Positions 54,433 to 64,000 of a stretch of 64,000 bases of DNA are shown one piece after another (positions within the stretch are counted from its first letter, which is position 1; every line of letters starts with the position of its first letter). The notes under the pieces are model-generated. The model did no database searches. It saw nothing but the letters and a program-made list of their open reading frames with translations, and was not told the DNA's origin. The stretch is taken from contig NW_004191756.1 in the NCBI RefSeq assembly GCF_000330505.1, positions 1 to 64,000 of the forward strand, read 5' to 3'. Position numbers and translations under genes: made by a program. The DNA is from Entamoeba invadens IP1. Lineage: Eukaryota > Evosea > Mastigamoebida > Endamoebidae.

Positions 54433-56508
54433 ATGGCGAAAAGAAACTCGAAAAGTACTATGTCTTTTAAAGAAAACAAGAGCAAGACTTCTTATGGTTC
54501 GTACGACAAAGCACAACCGGATACCGGTGCATCGATTTCTATTATCCTTGACCCTGAAAAAGACATCCAAGAAATATCAGGCGTACTACACACGTATTGG
54601 CACATGAAACAAAGACAGTGGAACCGAAAGATTACGACCACATTCACCAATGCGGGCAAGACATTCAGTGTGTTGTACTCCATATGTATTGCTATGGTAT
54701 TTGTGGTATACCTCATCACACAAATTCTTATACTCAAACGACACAATCAATTTATAGTTGAGTTTGTGTTGGTTGGTGTCTGTTCACTTGGGTGTATTTG
54801 TTTTGGCCCACGATTTCAAATCAAGTACAGAATTGCGCTAACAGAAGGTTATATCTTTTTGGTCGTGTTTTTCTTACTCTCGTGGTATTATCAACCGGGG
54901 TATTACATACCGTATTGTTTGTCAATCTATTATATCCACATATAATATGTTCTATTATATATATTATCCATTACATATATATTTATTATACATTGATTGA
55001 GTTATGTTAATAATAATAGACTCAAATAACAAGTAGTGTTTGCGTGTGTGTTATTTGTGTTGTTTTCCGTGTTCGTGTATTCAACGGAATTACGGCTGAA
55101 GAGGTTTTATATCAGTCAGATTCGCCGCGAGACAAATCCAATCAAAAAGATTATTCAAGAAGATACGGTTCGATACGAAATTCAACAACAACAAACGTTT
55201 GGATCGCCGCATCTATGTGTTTTGGAGAGTAAGGTGAGTGGGTATGTCGAGGGTGAATCACTTTGGATTGACACGTCGGACCAAGGCGAATTTGTCACGG
55301 GGTGGTTTGAAGGGGGTGAACCGGTTGGCCCGTTTGAGTCGATTGAGAGTGGGACGCGTAATGTGCTTCACAGTCTCCGCATCATATTTGCGACAAATGC
55401 GGTGGGCAAATACACCAACCACAGACAACCCCTTCATTATGGTGTAGCTGGTGTGGAGTGTAATGTCTCAGGTAATTTTTATTTGGGGTATCCTCGATGT
55501 AGATTTATTAATGGGCCAAATCTGTGTACATGCGAAGGGCCGTGCCACTGTTTATCGAATCAGTTCCAATATTACAAACACTCTGACGACAACAAACCAA
55601 TTGAAACAATCACGCTGAGTGTTGACCCATTAAACAATTTGTCAATCACCGGGTTTCAAGGAGATGTTGATGACATTCAATTGAATTGGGAAAACAACAC
55701 AATCGCAGTGGATGAGCGTTGGAAGCCGATCACAGAAGACTCTCGCGAAGCTTTGATATACATTCATGGGTTGAACCATACATTGGTCGACGCACTCAAG
55801 CGGTTGGGGCAATTACTTGCACTTGGCCATTTCCCCAAACACATTATTCCCTTTGTGTTTTCATGGCCGTCGTGTTCAAACCCGTTTTTATATTGTTGTG
55901 CTGCAAACGTGTCTTCTGACAATGCAGTACACCGCGATTTAAGGCGATTCATGTATTCCCTGAAAAACACCAAAATCAAGAAAATCCATTTCTTGGCGCA
56001 TTCCCTTGGTACGAGATTCTTCATGCAAAGCTTCTCGATGTTAAAAGAGTTGTTTGCTCCAACGGAGGACTTCGGGAAGGAACACAACTTACTTGAAGTG
56101 CACAACCTGATTCTCTTATCTGGGGACTACGAAGCTTTGACATTTGTCGACGACTACCCCGACTTTATTCCATACATAAAACATGTATCGCTCTATGCAG
56201 ACTCAAGGGATATGGCGTTGATGTCTTCCAATTTTTTGCTCCGAGGAATACGAATCGGACAGAACGTCACAGTCTTCAAAGACATGAATGGGAAGAAGCT
56301 TGAAGACATTGACGTGATAGACACTGGTGACTTGGAACGAAACATCGACGGCGCAACACATGGTTTTTTTAATATAAACACTTCGATGATTGAAGACCTT
56401 CAAGAAGTCATTTGCACGGGAAAAACCGCGTCACAAAGAACAAACAGACTTGTTGAGAAGAATGGCGTGTTCCACTTCACGCTCCTCCCAAGAAGCGTCA
56501 AGATGTAG
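54433..56508 (+). CDS. Membrane-anchored DUF900-type alpha/beta hydrolase (2 exons)
   Basis: Exon 1 is 54433-54916 and exon 2 is 55037-56508, giving 651 aa. The 120-bp intron runs GTTTGT to TAG. Exon 1 encodes a cytosolic start and about four hydrophobic segments; the junction continues the last (YIPYLFACVLFVLFSVFVYS). A Cys-containing region follows (CTCEGPCHC). The hydrolase part (about 400-630) has ALIYIHGLNH, KIHFLAHSLGTRFF with the nucleophile Ser (about 481), and DGATHGFFN as a likely catalytic His. This matches the DUF900 esterase/lipase-like family. A lipase or thioesterase acting at a membrane is plausible; the substrate is unknown. Confidence 0.75.
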
Positions 56509-56605
56509 CTCTGTATCAATCTTCTAATTTATTGTTGGTTTTATACTATATTTTATTAATAAAATTAACAATACATATAGTAAATTGGTACACACAAACA
56601 ACAGA

Positions 56606-57529
56606 TTAGTTGAACCCAGTGAAAGGTTCTTCGTCAAACGAAACGTTTTCTTCTTCGTCTTCTAGGGGGTTTTGCTTCATCTCCAAGTCCATTTGAGCGG
56701 TTTTATCCTGTGAGAGTGGTTGATCAGTCCAATCGACTGAAATAGCGTCGCCGCAGCTCTCTGAGAAGTCTTCTTCTCTGTCATCAAGAACTTTCTGAGT
56801 CGTTTTATCCACATTTGAAATATTTGCTCTTTGCAAACAGATCGAATTTTCAAGGTTAAAAGTGATAGTGAAGTTATCGTCTTTCGTTGGCGTTTGTTTG
56901 TTAGTTTCGACCAACGAATGAGTCATGAAAGGATTGTGAATTACTAAGTCACTGATTTCAACGCCATTATCTCCACAACTTGGGGTATTTTTAATGGGGA
57001 GTGGACTTGAGAAGTCAATACTATCTTCTTCAAAACTGCTTTGTTCATCTTTTGGAGGGGACTGTGTGACGACTTTTTGACGTGATACATTTACCCCCAA
57101 AAGTTTCTTTGTCACCTTTGGAGGTGGAGAGACTCTTTTAAACTCCAGTGTATCTTCCTCTGCTTTCTTGGGCTTTTTCGCTTCAATTTCCACCTCCCTC
57201 CTCCGTTTAATTTCGGCAATGTTGTCCTCACTCATGAGGGTGTATTTCCTCCCACATATTTCGATAGTGTCACCTATTTTGAGATACACGGGACCAGCCA
57301 TCTCCTCATTATTCACTTTCGTTGGTTTGATTTTGCTCAGGTTGCACAGCTTGAAGACCCCGCCGTTAAACGCCAGAAGCGTGCAATGTCTCATCAACAA
57401 ATCCGGGAGTTCCTCTGAAATTTTAATATCGCCATTTGACCCAATAGTGGTGACTGTTTTTGCTATTGTGTGAGTCGTCCCATTCTCTGAGCGGAGGTAG
57501 AATGGGTGGCTTTGTTTCTGTTTGATCAT
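56606..57529 (-). CDS. FHA domain protein
   Basis: A 307-aa single-exon protein. Residues about 8-100 form a forkhead-associated phosphothreonine-binding domain: VTTIGSNGDIKI, then LLMRHCTLLAFNGGVFKLCNLS, KPTKVNNEEM and YLKIGDTIEICGRKYTL. The usual G-R-x(n)-S-x-x-H is changed to G-S-N-G and M-R-H. The rest is acidic and disordered, with Ser/Thr-Pro sites (SPPP, QSPPKD). The layout resembles nuclear FHA proteins of chromatin or mitosis such as Ki-67, but no ortholog can be named. Confidence 0.7.
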   Translation of the reverse strand: MIKQKQSHPFYLRSENGTTHTIAKTVTTIGSNGDIKISEELPDLLMRHCTLLAFNGGVFKLCNLSKIKPTKVNNEEMAGPVYLKIGDTIEICGRKYTLMSEDNIAEIKRRREVEIEAKKPKKAEEDTLEFKRVSPPPKVTKKLLGVNVSRQKVVTQSPPKDEQSSFEEDSIDFSSPLPIKNTPSCGDNGVEISDLVIHNPFMTHSLVETNKQTPTKDDNFTITFNLENSICLQRANISNVDKTTQKVLDDREEDFSESCGDAISVDWTDQPLSQDKTAQMDLEMKQNPLEDEEENVSFDEEPFTGFN

Positions 57530-57676
57530 CTGTTATTTGCAGTACCAAAAAATTGAGTTTCATATCCACAAACTATAACATTTTTAAAAAGAGACAAATA
57601 AAGTGTTATATATAACATTTATTTGTATTTATGTTATATATAACAAAATATAAAAAACAAAATATTAAAATGTTAT

Positions 57677-58212
57677 TCAGTCGACATACTCAAACTCTAA
57701 GTCAGTCGTTTCATTTTCCGCCTTTCTCGTCAGTGCGTGGAGGTAAGAGCCTATTTGTTAATAATTAGAAGACTTATTGAAAACACACCTGATATAGAAG
57801 CGGCTGTAAAACACCACACGATGAAGTCTTTTGTTGGGTAGGTGAACAAAATTAGGACCAGGCAATAGACAAGAGCTTTATAAAACGGGTCGACGCGCTT
57901 TGTTAATTGGCCAAATTTAGCTCCGAAAAAGTAAATTGAGAAGTTGAGTGCGGACTCGGCCAAGAAGAACTTAAAGTTGAGTAAGGCGACTGGGATATAG
58001 AACACAAAAATAGCTAACACATAAAACTTAAAGTACTGAGAAACGTTTTGTGAACACCGCCCAACAGGATCATGGTACGAGTCATATGAGTTCATATCAC
58101 CCAAAAATTCTTTAAATGTTTGTTCGGGACTTTGGAATATCGACTGGACGTTGTTTGTCTCGTTTTGTGGGACATAGTCATATTGAGACTTAATTGTTTC
58201 TTGTTGGTTCAT
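57677..58212 (-). CDS. PRA1-family membrane protein (2 exons)
   Basis: Exon 1 is 58212-57789 and exon 2 is 57750-57677, giving 165 aa. The intron is only 38 bp and runs GTGTGT to TAG. The pattern of a short Gln/Asn-rich cytosolic start, DPVGRCSQNVSQYFKFYVLAIF, two hydrophobic hairpins and a late SYLHALTRK matches the prenylated-Rab-acceptor family (its NLxYFxxNY and LHAxLR). The last residues are acidic (DLEFEYVD). PRA1 proteins act on Rab delivery in Golgi and ER membranes. Without splicing the product ends after LLIINK. Confidence 0.6.
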
Positions 58213-58312
58213 ATGGTTTTTATAGTTTTATTATACAAAATACTATTTGTTATTATATTTAGACATTTACTATTTTATATCATTAAAAATACTATTATCT
58301 CATAAATAGTAA

Positions 58313-59051
58313 ATGAACCATCCGCTGTTGAGAAGACACGACGACGAATTTGGCCAAGTCCGTTACTACGATTCGGAGGCATATGTGTATGGTATAGAAA
58401 TAAGTCCAATAAAGGGCGTGTGCAACCCGCAAATTGTCGGAGAAAAGAAAGACGTTGCTGTTGTCCTCCCAGACAATTTTTTTAAAAGCGCAGTAAGTAA
58501 CTATAAATTAACTATAAATAAATATTATTACGATGGAAACAAATTCGAGGTTGCTACAGTCAACAACGTCTGTATCATAACTGGCGAACATATTCCACTT
58601 ACTCACACATACTCGTTGGTCAACAAATTGTATCAGGCCTTTTGCTTTAAAGAAGTTGTCACTGTCGATTTTGTAGATAGCATAGGAGAGGTATCGACTC
58701 TGTCCACCGAAAGTGATTCAAAATTCACACAACTAAAACCGCCATACCATCTCAAAGACTTTTCCGCGGCGTTTTACACACTCGTTTGCTTTTTTACTAT
58801 TAAAATGCCATTTATTGTATATTTATAGTTAAATAGTTATTCATCTTAAATAGAATAAAAGTTATAGTAAAAGTATTATAAAGAAACCAACCCTGTAGTG
58901 TGTGATGGAAAAATTGAAATGCGAGTCTTTCGTTGTGCAAGAAGACACTCCACAGATAGAAAAGGTCTTATCATACATTCGTGAACACAGTGGTCTTGCT
59001 GATATACAACTTCCCGTAGTTTCGTACTCTTTTTCAACGCTCTATGCCTAA
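58313..59051 (+). CDS. Possible proteasome assembly chaperone (PAC1-like) or unknown (2 exons)
   Basis: Exon 1 is 58313-58783 and exon 2 is 58899-59051, giving 207 aa. The intron begins GTTTGC, ends GTAG and lies in phase 0. The protein is globular, with alternating strands and helices and no membrane segment once spliced. The stretch PPYHLKDFSAAFYTLCVMEKLKCESFVV recalls the PAC1/PSMG1 region around a DLPAAVLSYC segment, but the match is weak. If correct it would act with PAC2 in 20S proteasome assembly. It is divergent from the PRA1-like gene by 100 bp. Confidence 0.45.
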
Positions 59052-59130
59052 TTCATTTTTACTATTATTAAATTATACAACAACTATAAGCAAACTATAA
59101 AAAAGAAACTTGAAAAAAACAATTGTGACG

Positions 59131-60228
59131 ATGACACAAGAAGTTATGCGGGAGAGACTGATCTTCTTTGCGAAAATGATAGACGAGGAGTTACACGGGA
59201 ATACCGTAGAAATGTTTTATCGTGGGATCTTTAGTCAGAAAGGGATGATGTGGTTGGACCAGATCTATTTAGTTCTTTTTCCCTTTAGTCACACGACGAA
59301 ATCAATAATTCGCCAAATCATCATTGACTCCAAATTTGGGCTTCTTAGAAAGATCAAAGATGCGTTCAATAGGTTTGTGGATGTCGTGGATTCAACGCAT
59401 GACGACGAGATGAAGAAGGAGATAGCCGTAATCAAGGAAATGAGTTTCATTGAATTTTCAGATGAAAATCATTATATCCCCCAATCGTTCCAAAAAAATG
59501 AAAAGGTATTAAAAGAATGGGACGATTTTATTAAGAAAATTAACTACAAATTACCAACAAACAATGCAAAAATGTTCCTCAAAAAATCCTTCTTTGCTGT
59601 TATTGAGAAAAAGATCGAGGCAAAATTTAACTACACTGAATTAATGTATAAGTTCGAAACGGAAAAAAAGAAAGAAAAAATCTTGGAACAAAAATCAACA
59701 ATTCTCCTCCCGACGCAAACAAAACTCCTCACACCACTCGAACAAAATGCGAAAAAAATAAATAACGTGATTGACGTCGACAAAACGACGGAAACCCCCC
59801 AAATTTGCCAAAAAATAGAAACAATCGAAAAAAGGGAAAAAGCCGAAAAAATTGAAGAAAAAGCGCAAGAAGATTTAAAAAAGCCGATCCCAAATAGTGA
59901 GAGAAATGTCGGAAAGGAACCAAAGAAATTGACAAAAGTCGAGGAAAAAATTCAGGTGCCCGTAACGCCACAAAAGAGAGAGGAAAAGATTGAGAATGCC
60001 AAAACAAACACCACACTTGAGGCGAAAAAAATGGAGGAATTGAACGGATCAGACGGTCTGAGGGAAATGGAATGTGAATATGAGACCTCGACGGCGTTGG
60101 ACAACCTTGACACAGAGTATGAAAGTGTGTTGATTGAAATTGCCGACAAACTTCGCAGGGGCTATGTTTTCCAAGACACTTCGCTTGTAGAGAACTGCCT
60201 TGGAACCATCACCAGTTGTTTTAATTAA
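59131..60228 (+). CDS. Unknown protein with charged C-terminal half
   Basis: A 365-aa frame starting at the ATG at 59131 (the longer reading begins with TTG). The N-terminal 180 residues look folded and helical (RLIFFAKMIDEELHGNTVEMFYR; FLKKSFFAVIEKKIEAKF). From about 185 to 330 it is low-complexity, rich in Lys, Glu, Pro and Thr. A short conserved-looking end follows (ESVLIEIADKLRRGYVFQD). I recognise no family. Confidence 0.6.
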   Translation: MTQEVMRERLIFFAKMIDEELHGNTVEMFYRGIFSQKGMMWLDQIYLVLFPFSHTTKSIIRQIIIDSKFGLLRKIKDAFNRFVDVVDSTHDDEMKKEIAVIKEMSFIEFSDENHYIPQSFQKNEKVLKEWDDFIKKINYKLPTNNAKMFLKKSFFAVIEKKIEAKFNYTELMYKFETEKKKEKILEQKSTILLPTQTKLLTPLEQNAKKINNVIDVDKTTETPQICQKIETIEKREKAEKIEEKAQEDLKKPIPNSERNVGKEPKKLTKVEEKIQVPVTPQKREEKIENAKTNTTLEAKKMEELNGSDGLREMECEYETSTALDNLDTEYESVLIEIADKLRRGYVFQDTSLVENCLGTITSCFN

Positions 60229-60302
60229 GTTAATTAAATTAATTTACAAAACCTATAAACACGTTGAAAACCGTCCAACATAGAGTTAAAGAATAATTTC
60301 AG

Positions 60303-61111
60303 TTAAGGCAAGACAAACTTCGTCCCGCTGATGTGGCTTCTGATGTAATAATAGAAGTAATCTGCGTACAACACCGTCTGGACAATTCCGCAGACCCAGA
60401 CGAGTGGGCTCCTATTTATGAGTATCACACCGCAGTGCAACAATAACAAAGAATCCAAAAGACAAGACAGTTGTATTCAGTATGAGAAAACAAACCAATA
60501 AGAGTCTTCTGTAGCGTATCTGAACACCCAGTTGGCGATGTAAAGAGCTCGATATATTCCCAAACAAAGGATATATTTTGAGTTCAAGTTTTCGATTTCG
60601 CCGGTGACGGAGAGCAAAAAGATTTGTGGGAGGATTGCGACTGTTTCGAGGAAAATAGAGAAGGTCCACAAGATTTCCATAAGTGTGTATTGTTCTGGGA
60701 AGATGAAAGCAAGGACGATTGATGGGATGATGAGGTACCACATATTGAATGTGTCGTGGACCTTGTCATACGTCGACCTGAAGCGCTTTGAGATCAAGTA
60801 GATGGTGTAGAATGACGTTGCTAAATACACAACTTTTAACACAGTGTTATAGATGCTATAGAAGTTGCTAAACAAATCGATGTAGCGAGTGACCCACACA
60901 ATGCAAAACAATATTTGTGAGCGAAGAGAGACGCCTGTACAGTTATTGTGTTATAATACAATGATAGTAATTATATTATAATAATATAATAATTCGATAT
61001 ATCACCTGAAGACAAACCCATGCAATTTTTGTGGCTAATGATCTTTGTCAGTAAAAAGTATATACTTAATAAGTGAGTGAGGTCCGCGGCTATTCTGAAT
61101 ATGTTAAACAT
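60303..61111 (-). CDS. ERD2: KDEL/ER-retention receptor ERD2 (3 exons)
   Basis: Exons are 61111-61018, 60934-60496 and 60411-60303, giving 213 aa; the human protein has 212. Introns run GTTTGT to TACAG and GTTTGT to TAG. Exon 1 (FRIAADLTHLLSIYFLLTKI), exon 2 (TRYIDLFSNFYSIYNTVLKVVY, DKVHDTFNMWYL, LMEILWTFSIFLETVAILPQ, YRALYIANWVFRY) and exon 3 (GIVQTVLYADYFYYYIRS) align along the whole family. Seven membrane segments are expected. ERD2 binds C-terminal KDEL-like signals in the Golgi at low pH and returns escaped ER proteins in COPI vesicles. The choice of the first donor is fixed by exact length agreement (CMGVSLRSQILF). Confidence 0.93.
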
Positions 61112-61384
61112 GACGCAACGAAACTCAAATGATTATCGAAGATGGAGTTATTTTTAAGATGGCGGTATCTATGTTTTGAAGTGTTCTTTTTCACTTTTTC
61201 ACCAATTGGAGTACTTTGCCTTATTAGTTTTCTTATAATTATTAGTATTATTTTTAATTCTAGTAAATAACTAATATGTATACTAATAAAAACAATATGA
61301 ATAAAACAAGACCAAAAACTGAACCAAAAAGGGAATATAAATAATAGTTTAATAATACTATTTTGATAGTACTTCTAATATTGT

Positions 61385-64000
61385 TCAATACTCGATCTTG
61401 ACGCAACTTTTTTTGAGATTAGGACAGATATTTGAGATATCAGGGATCTGCTTGAGGGAATAACATTTTTCTATAGTGACTTTAGTTAGTGTAGATGGCA
61501 CTGTGATCATCTCAAGAGAGTCGCAATGTTCAATCAAGAGTTCTTCTATTTTTGCGTTCACCGTGTTGTTCAACTCATTGAGTCTTTCACAGTCTTCCAC
61601 AAATATCTTCTTCAAATTTTTTGGGAGTGCAATAGAGCGGAGGTTGTTACAACTTTTTACCGAGAATTCGGCCAATTTCTTTGCTTTTTCAAGACCATGC
61701 AATTCGCTGAGTTCTTCGCATTGGAGTAACTGTAACTGCGTCAATGTTTTTGGCACATACAGTCCATTCATTGTAGAACAAAATCTGATTGAGCAATTCA
61801 CCAATTTAGGGAGTGGTGATAACGTTTGAATTGCATTACATGACTCAATGATCAAGTTAGTGACTGTAGTAGGTGGGTCGAGTCTTGTGATCTTTGAGCA
61901 GTTACACACGTACAAGTCCTCAAACTCAAAAGTGTTAAGGTTAGTGATATCAACACATTTCCAGTTCGAAATGGTGAATATATTATTCATTTCGAGTGTT
62001 GGTGAAGCGAGTGGTGATGGGTGAAATGACCTTGGCGATGTACTTTTCTTGAATGTCGGGGTAATAGCTCTCACCAAAATAGGACTTGGAGACCTATTGA
62101 AATTTGGACTGGGTGATCGCGACAATTTAAGTGGTGAAATTGGGCGTTGTACAAAGACGGGAGAGTCCAAAATTGGGGATCTGTCGCCTCTTGGTGATTT
62201 AGAACGTGAGAGTTGTGGGGAGTAACTTGAATAGACGACATTTGATGAATTCTCAATGTAATTTTCTGTTGCAGAAATGAGGTTCTGGACATTTGCAAAA
62301 GACGCGGGAAGTGTTGGGTGTGTGGTGTTAATAACAAGACCAAATAACGACTCGATACTCACATCAAGCTTTTCGATGTTTTTGACACTTCGAATTTTGA
62401 AGCACGACGACACCGACAAATTTGTGATCGTCGTGCAAAATGTGATTTCGACGAGTTCCTCACATAATGAAATATCCAAATCTGTAATTTCGTATGTTTC
62501 AAGATTGAGTGATGTCAGTGAATTACAAGAATCAAGTGACAACAACTTGAGTGACTTTGGGAATGTGAAGGAATTCAGTTTGGGGCATCTGAAGAAGTAC
62601 ACTGAACTGATCTTTTTACAATTCTCCAATCCCTCAACTTTTGTGATTTGTTCACACATATTCATATTCAATTTTGTGAGCGACGTCGGTAGTGAAAGAG
62701 CTTTTAAAGAAAGAAGTCCACTGATTTTCAACTCTTCTATTGCGCACAAATTGAGTCCTTTAATTTCCTTTAACATGTCACAATTTTCTAACACCAGATT
62801 TGTTATTGAAGTGGGGAAGGTCACAGTTTTAAGACTGAATAAAGAAATCAATGCAAGTTCTTTGAGAGAAACCGACTTTAAATGCTTTAACTCGGTCAAC
62901 CGATCACAAAATGCGACTTGTAATGTATTGAGTGTCGACGGAATTTTAATACTTTTAATTGTTGTGATATTCTCGACGCCAAAGTGCTTCAATGGGATAT
63001 TCTGTAATTTCGAGAATGATAACCCAAAGCAGTCTATGACGACCAAATAAGTCAAATCAGTTGTCATTTGTACATGTTTCAGTGAAGTGCATGAGTCTAA
63101 TGTAATATTTTCTATCTTTGCATTTTTAATGTTGATCTTTTGAAGGGTTTTACACCCGTTGCAATTGAACATTTTTAAACTATTTGGAAGACTAATTTGT
63201 GATAAGTAAGAGCAATTGTTGATCGTCAAATTTGTTGTTTGGACATTCTGTAAGTTAGGTAAGTCTTTACAGAGCCAACCCTCTATTATCAAGTCGTTTA
63301 TTTGTAATGGAAGAATTGGACTTTCAAGCAAGTAATATACACTCACTAACTCCGAGAATTTGATTTTGAGCTTTTCTAAGTTCTCTACAATACTCAACGA
63401 CTTGCACTTCGACAACTCCAATTTAGTGATGGTGTTTGGCAAGAATATGTTATTAATCATCGGACATGTAGTTATCAAAAGTTCTTTCAAATTGGTCAGA
63501 TCTGACATTCCATCAAGCAGTTTCAAATATTTGCAGTCTGCAAAGAAGAGTCGAGTCAGTCCAAGGGGTATCAAAATTTCTTCGATTCTGTCGACCCCTT
63601 CGACTTCCAGACTCTCCATCTCCAAGTTCTGAATACCTTCAAATGAAATAGAAGGGCATTTGTATATCTTCAGATACTTCAAATCGCCTGGAAAATAAAT
63701 TGCTTCTAAAGTTTCGCAATGGCTCAACTTGAGTTCAGTAATTCCCTCATTCAATTCAAGTACTTTACCTGTGTAGTCTTGGTAGTGCAACTTTTTCAAT
63801 GAATCGGGAAAAGAACTGATATGAAGTCTTGGCGACGAGACAATCTTAAACTCGGTAATTCCAATCTTTTCCAAGTCGAGTGTTTGCTCCAGTTTTTCAC
63901 ATGAAGTCACTGAAAATGTTTTTAACGTGCTTGGTAGATTCACAACTTTTAAAATGGGGCAGTACGTCATTTCAAGTTCAGTCAAATTGCCGGACTGCAA
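61385..64000 (-). CDS. Long leucine-rich-repeat protein (5' end beyond window)
   Basis: At least 871 codons are open from the right edge to the stop at 61385. The N-terminus is outside the window. It consists of about 30 or more irregular LRRs of roughly 22-24 residues with a consensus like LTELxLSxCxSLxxIxLPxSLxxLxI, where a Cys recurs at the turn. Near residues 590-670 an insertion rich in Ser, Pro and Arg (SRSKSPRGDRSPIL; RSPSPNFNRSPSP) interrupts the solenoid. No signal peptide or membrane segment is visible. LRR proteins are expanded in Entamoeba; this one probably binds protein partners through its curved face, and the insert may be phosphorylated. Confidence 0.8.
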   Translation of the reverse strand: MQSGNLTELEMTYCPILKVVNLPSTLKTFSVTSCEKLEQTLDLEKIGITEFKIVSSPRLHISSFPDSLKKLHYQDYTGKVLELNEGITELKLSHCETLEAIYFPGDLKYLKIYKCPSISFEGIQNLEMESLEVEGVDRIEEILIPLGLTRLFFADCKYLKLLDGMSDLTNLKELLITTCPMINNIFLPNTITKLELSKCKSLSIVENLEKLKIKFSELVSVYYLLESPILPLQINDLIIEGWLCKDLPNLQNVQTTNLTINNCSYLSQISLPNSLKMFNCNGCKTLQKINIKNAKIENITLDSCTSLKHVQMTTDLTYLVVIDCFGLSFSKLQNIPLKHFGVENITTIKSIKIPSTLNTLQVAFCDRLTELKHLKSVSLKELALISLFSLKTVTFPTSITNLVLENCDMLKEIKGLNLCAIEELKISGLLSLKALSLPTSLTKLNMNMCEQITKVEGLENCKKISSVYFFRCPKLNSFTFPKSLKLLSLDSCNSLTSLNLETYEITDLDISLCEELVEITFCTTITNLSVSSCFKIRSVKNIEKLDVSIESLFGLVINTTHPTLPASFANVQNLISATENYIENSSNVVYSSYSPQLSRSKSPRGDRSPILDSPVFVQRPISPLKLSRSPSPNFNRSPSPILVRAITPTFKKSTSPRSFHPSPLASPTLEMNNIFTISNWKCVDITNLNTFEFEDLYVCNCSKITRLDPPTTVTNLIIESCNAIQTLSPLPKLVNCSIRFCSTMNGLYVPKTLTQLQLLQCEELSELHGLEKAKKLAEFSVKSCNNLRSIALPKNLKKIFVEDCERLNELNNTVNAKIEELLIEHCDSLEMITVPSTLTKVTIEKCYSLKQIPDISNICPNLKKSCVKIEY

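Noticed and set aside
1..64000. tRNA, rRNA or CRISPR features
   Set aside because: No cloverleaf, rRNA-like or spaced-repeat pattern was noticed on reading; a covariance-model search would be needed for certainty.

Overview
The window looks like a nuclear scaffold of an Entamoeba species, probably the reptile parasite E. invadens or a close relative. The grounds are very AT-rich spacers, compact genes on both strands, short introns that nearly all begin GTTTGT, a Cys-rich transmembrane kinase of the amoebic TMK type, an SH2-kinase, chitin-wall chemistry and several families of cut-and-paste DNA transposons. A run of 100 N (15598-15697) is an assembly gap. The species is inferred; no rRNA or other marker is present.

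Many genes are split by introns, and I rebuilt exon joins by reading frame, GTTTGT donors and family alignment from memory. Left part (1-11.8 kb): a secreted Lys-rich repeat protein cut by the window edge; a heat-shock-factor-like regulator (2425-3573) divergent from the replication factor PSF1 (3695-4366); a RagA GTPase (4536-5587) tail-to-tail with an Iml1/DEPDC5-like GATOR1 subunit (5758-8127), so two opposing parts of the amino-acid branch of TORC1 signalling are neighbours; an R3H protein; a POP5/RPP14-like RNase P subunit; and an alpha/beta-hydrolase fold that has lost its catalytic Ser and is fused to a SAM domain.

12.4-14.9 kb is a complete but decayed pogo/mariner-type transposon. 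15.4-24.4 kb holds calcineurin A (interrupted by the gap), proteasome subunit Rpn10, an ankyrin-TBC Rab-GAP, a polyamine/amino-acid transporter and a coiled-coil protein. 24.9-42.2 kb holds an M20 amidohydrolase, signal peptide peptidase, a 47-residue membrane microprotein, a chitin-deacetylase-like secreted enzyme, a divergent actin-related protein, a large low-complexity protein, a two-CBM20 4-alpha-glucanotransferase (DPE2 type), a Pkr1-like membrane protein, a TMK receptor kinase and an expansin-like surface protein with a GPI-type tail.

43.1-48.7 kb is a transposon cluster: a 3.1 kb hAT element with a perfect 8-bp target duplication, then a 2.2 kb PIF/Harbinger-like element. 49-64 kb holds an SH2-kinase with altered active-site motifs, a CLC chloride channel whose gating Glu is Val, a 218-bp MITE, a membrane-anchored DUF900-type hydrolase, an FHA protein, a PRA1-like protein, a possible proteasome-assembly protein, an unknown protein, the KDEL receptor, and a long LRR protein running off the right edge.

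Themes: nutrient sensing (RagA/Iml1), secretory traffic (KDEL receptor, SPP, PRA1, TBC-GAP, Pkr1) and cell-wall/surface functions (chitin deacetylase, expansin-like protein, TMK). All three transposase genes are broken by frameshifts, and in each element at least one lies at an A/T run of 8-9 bases.
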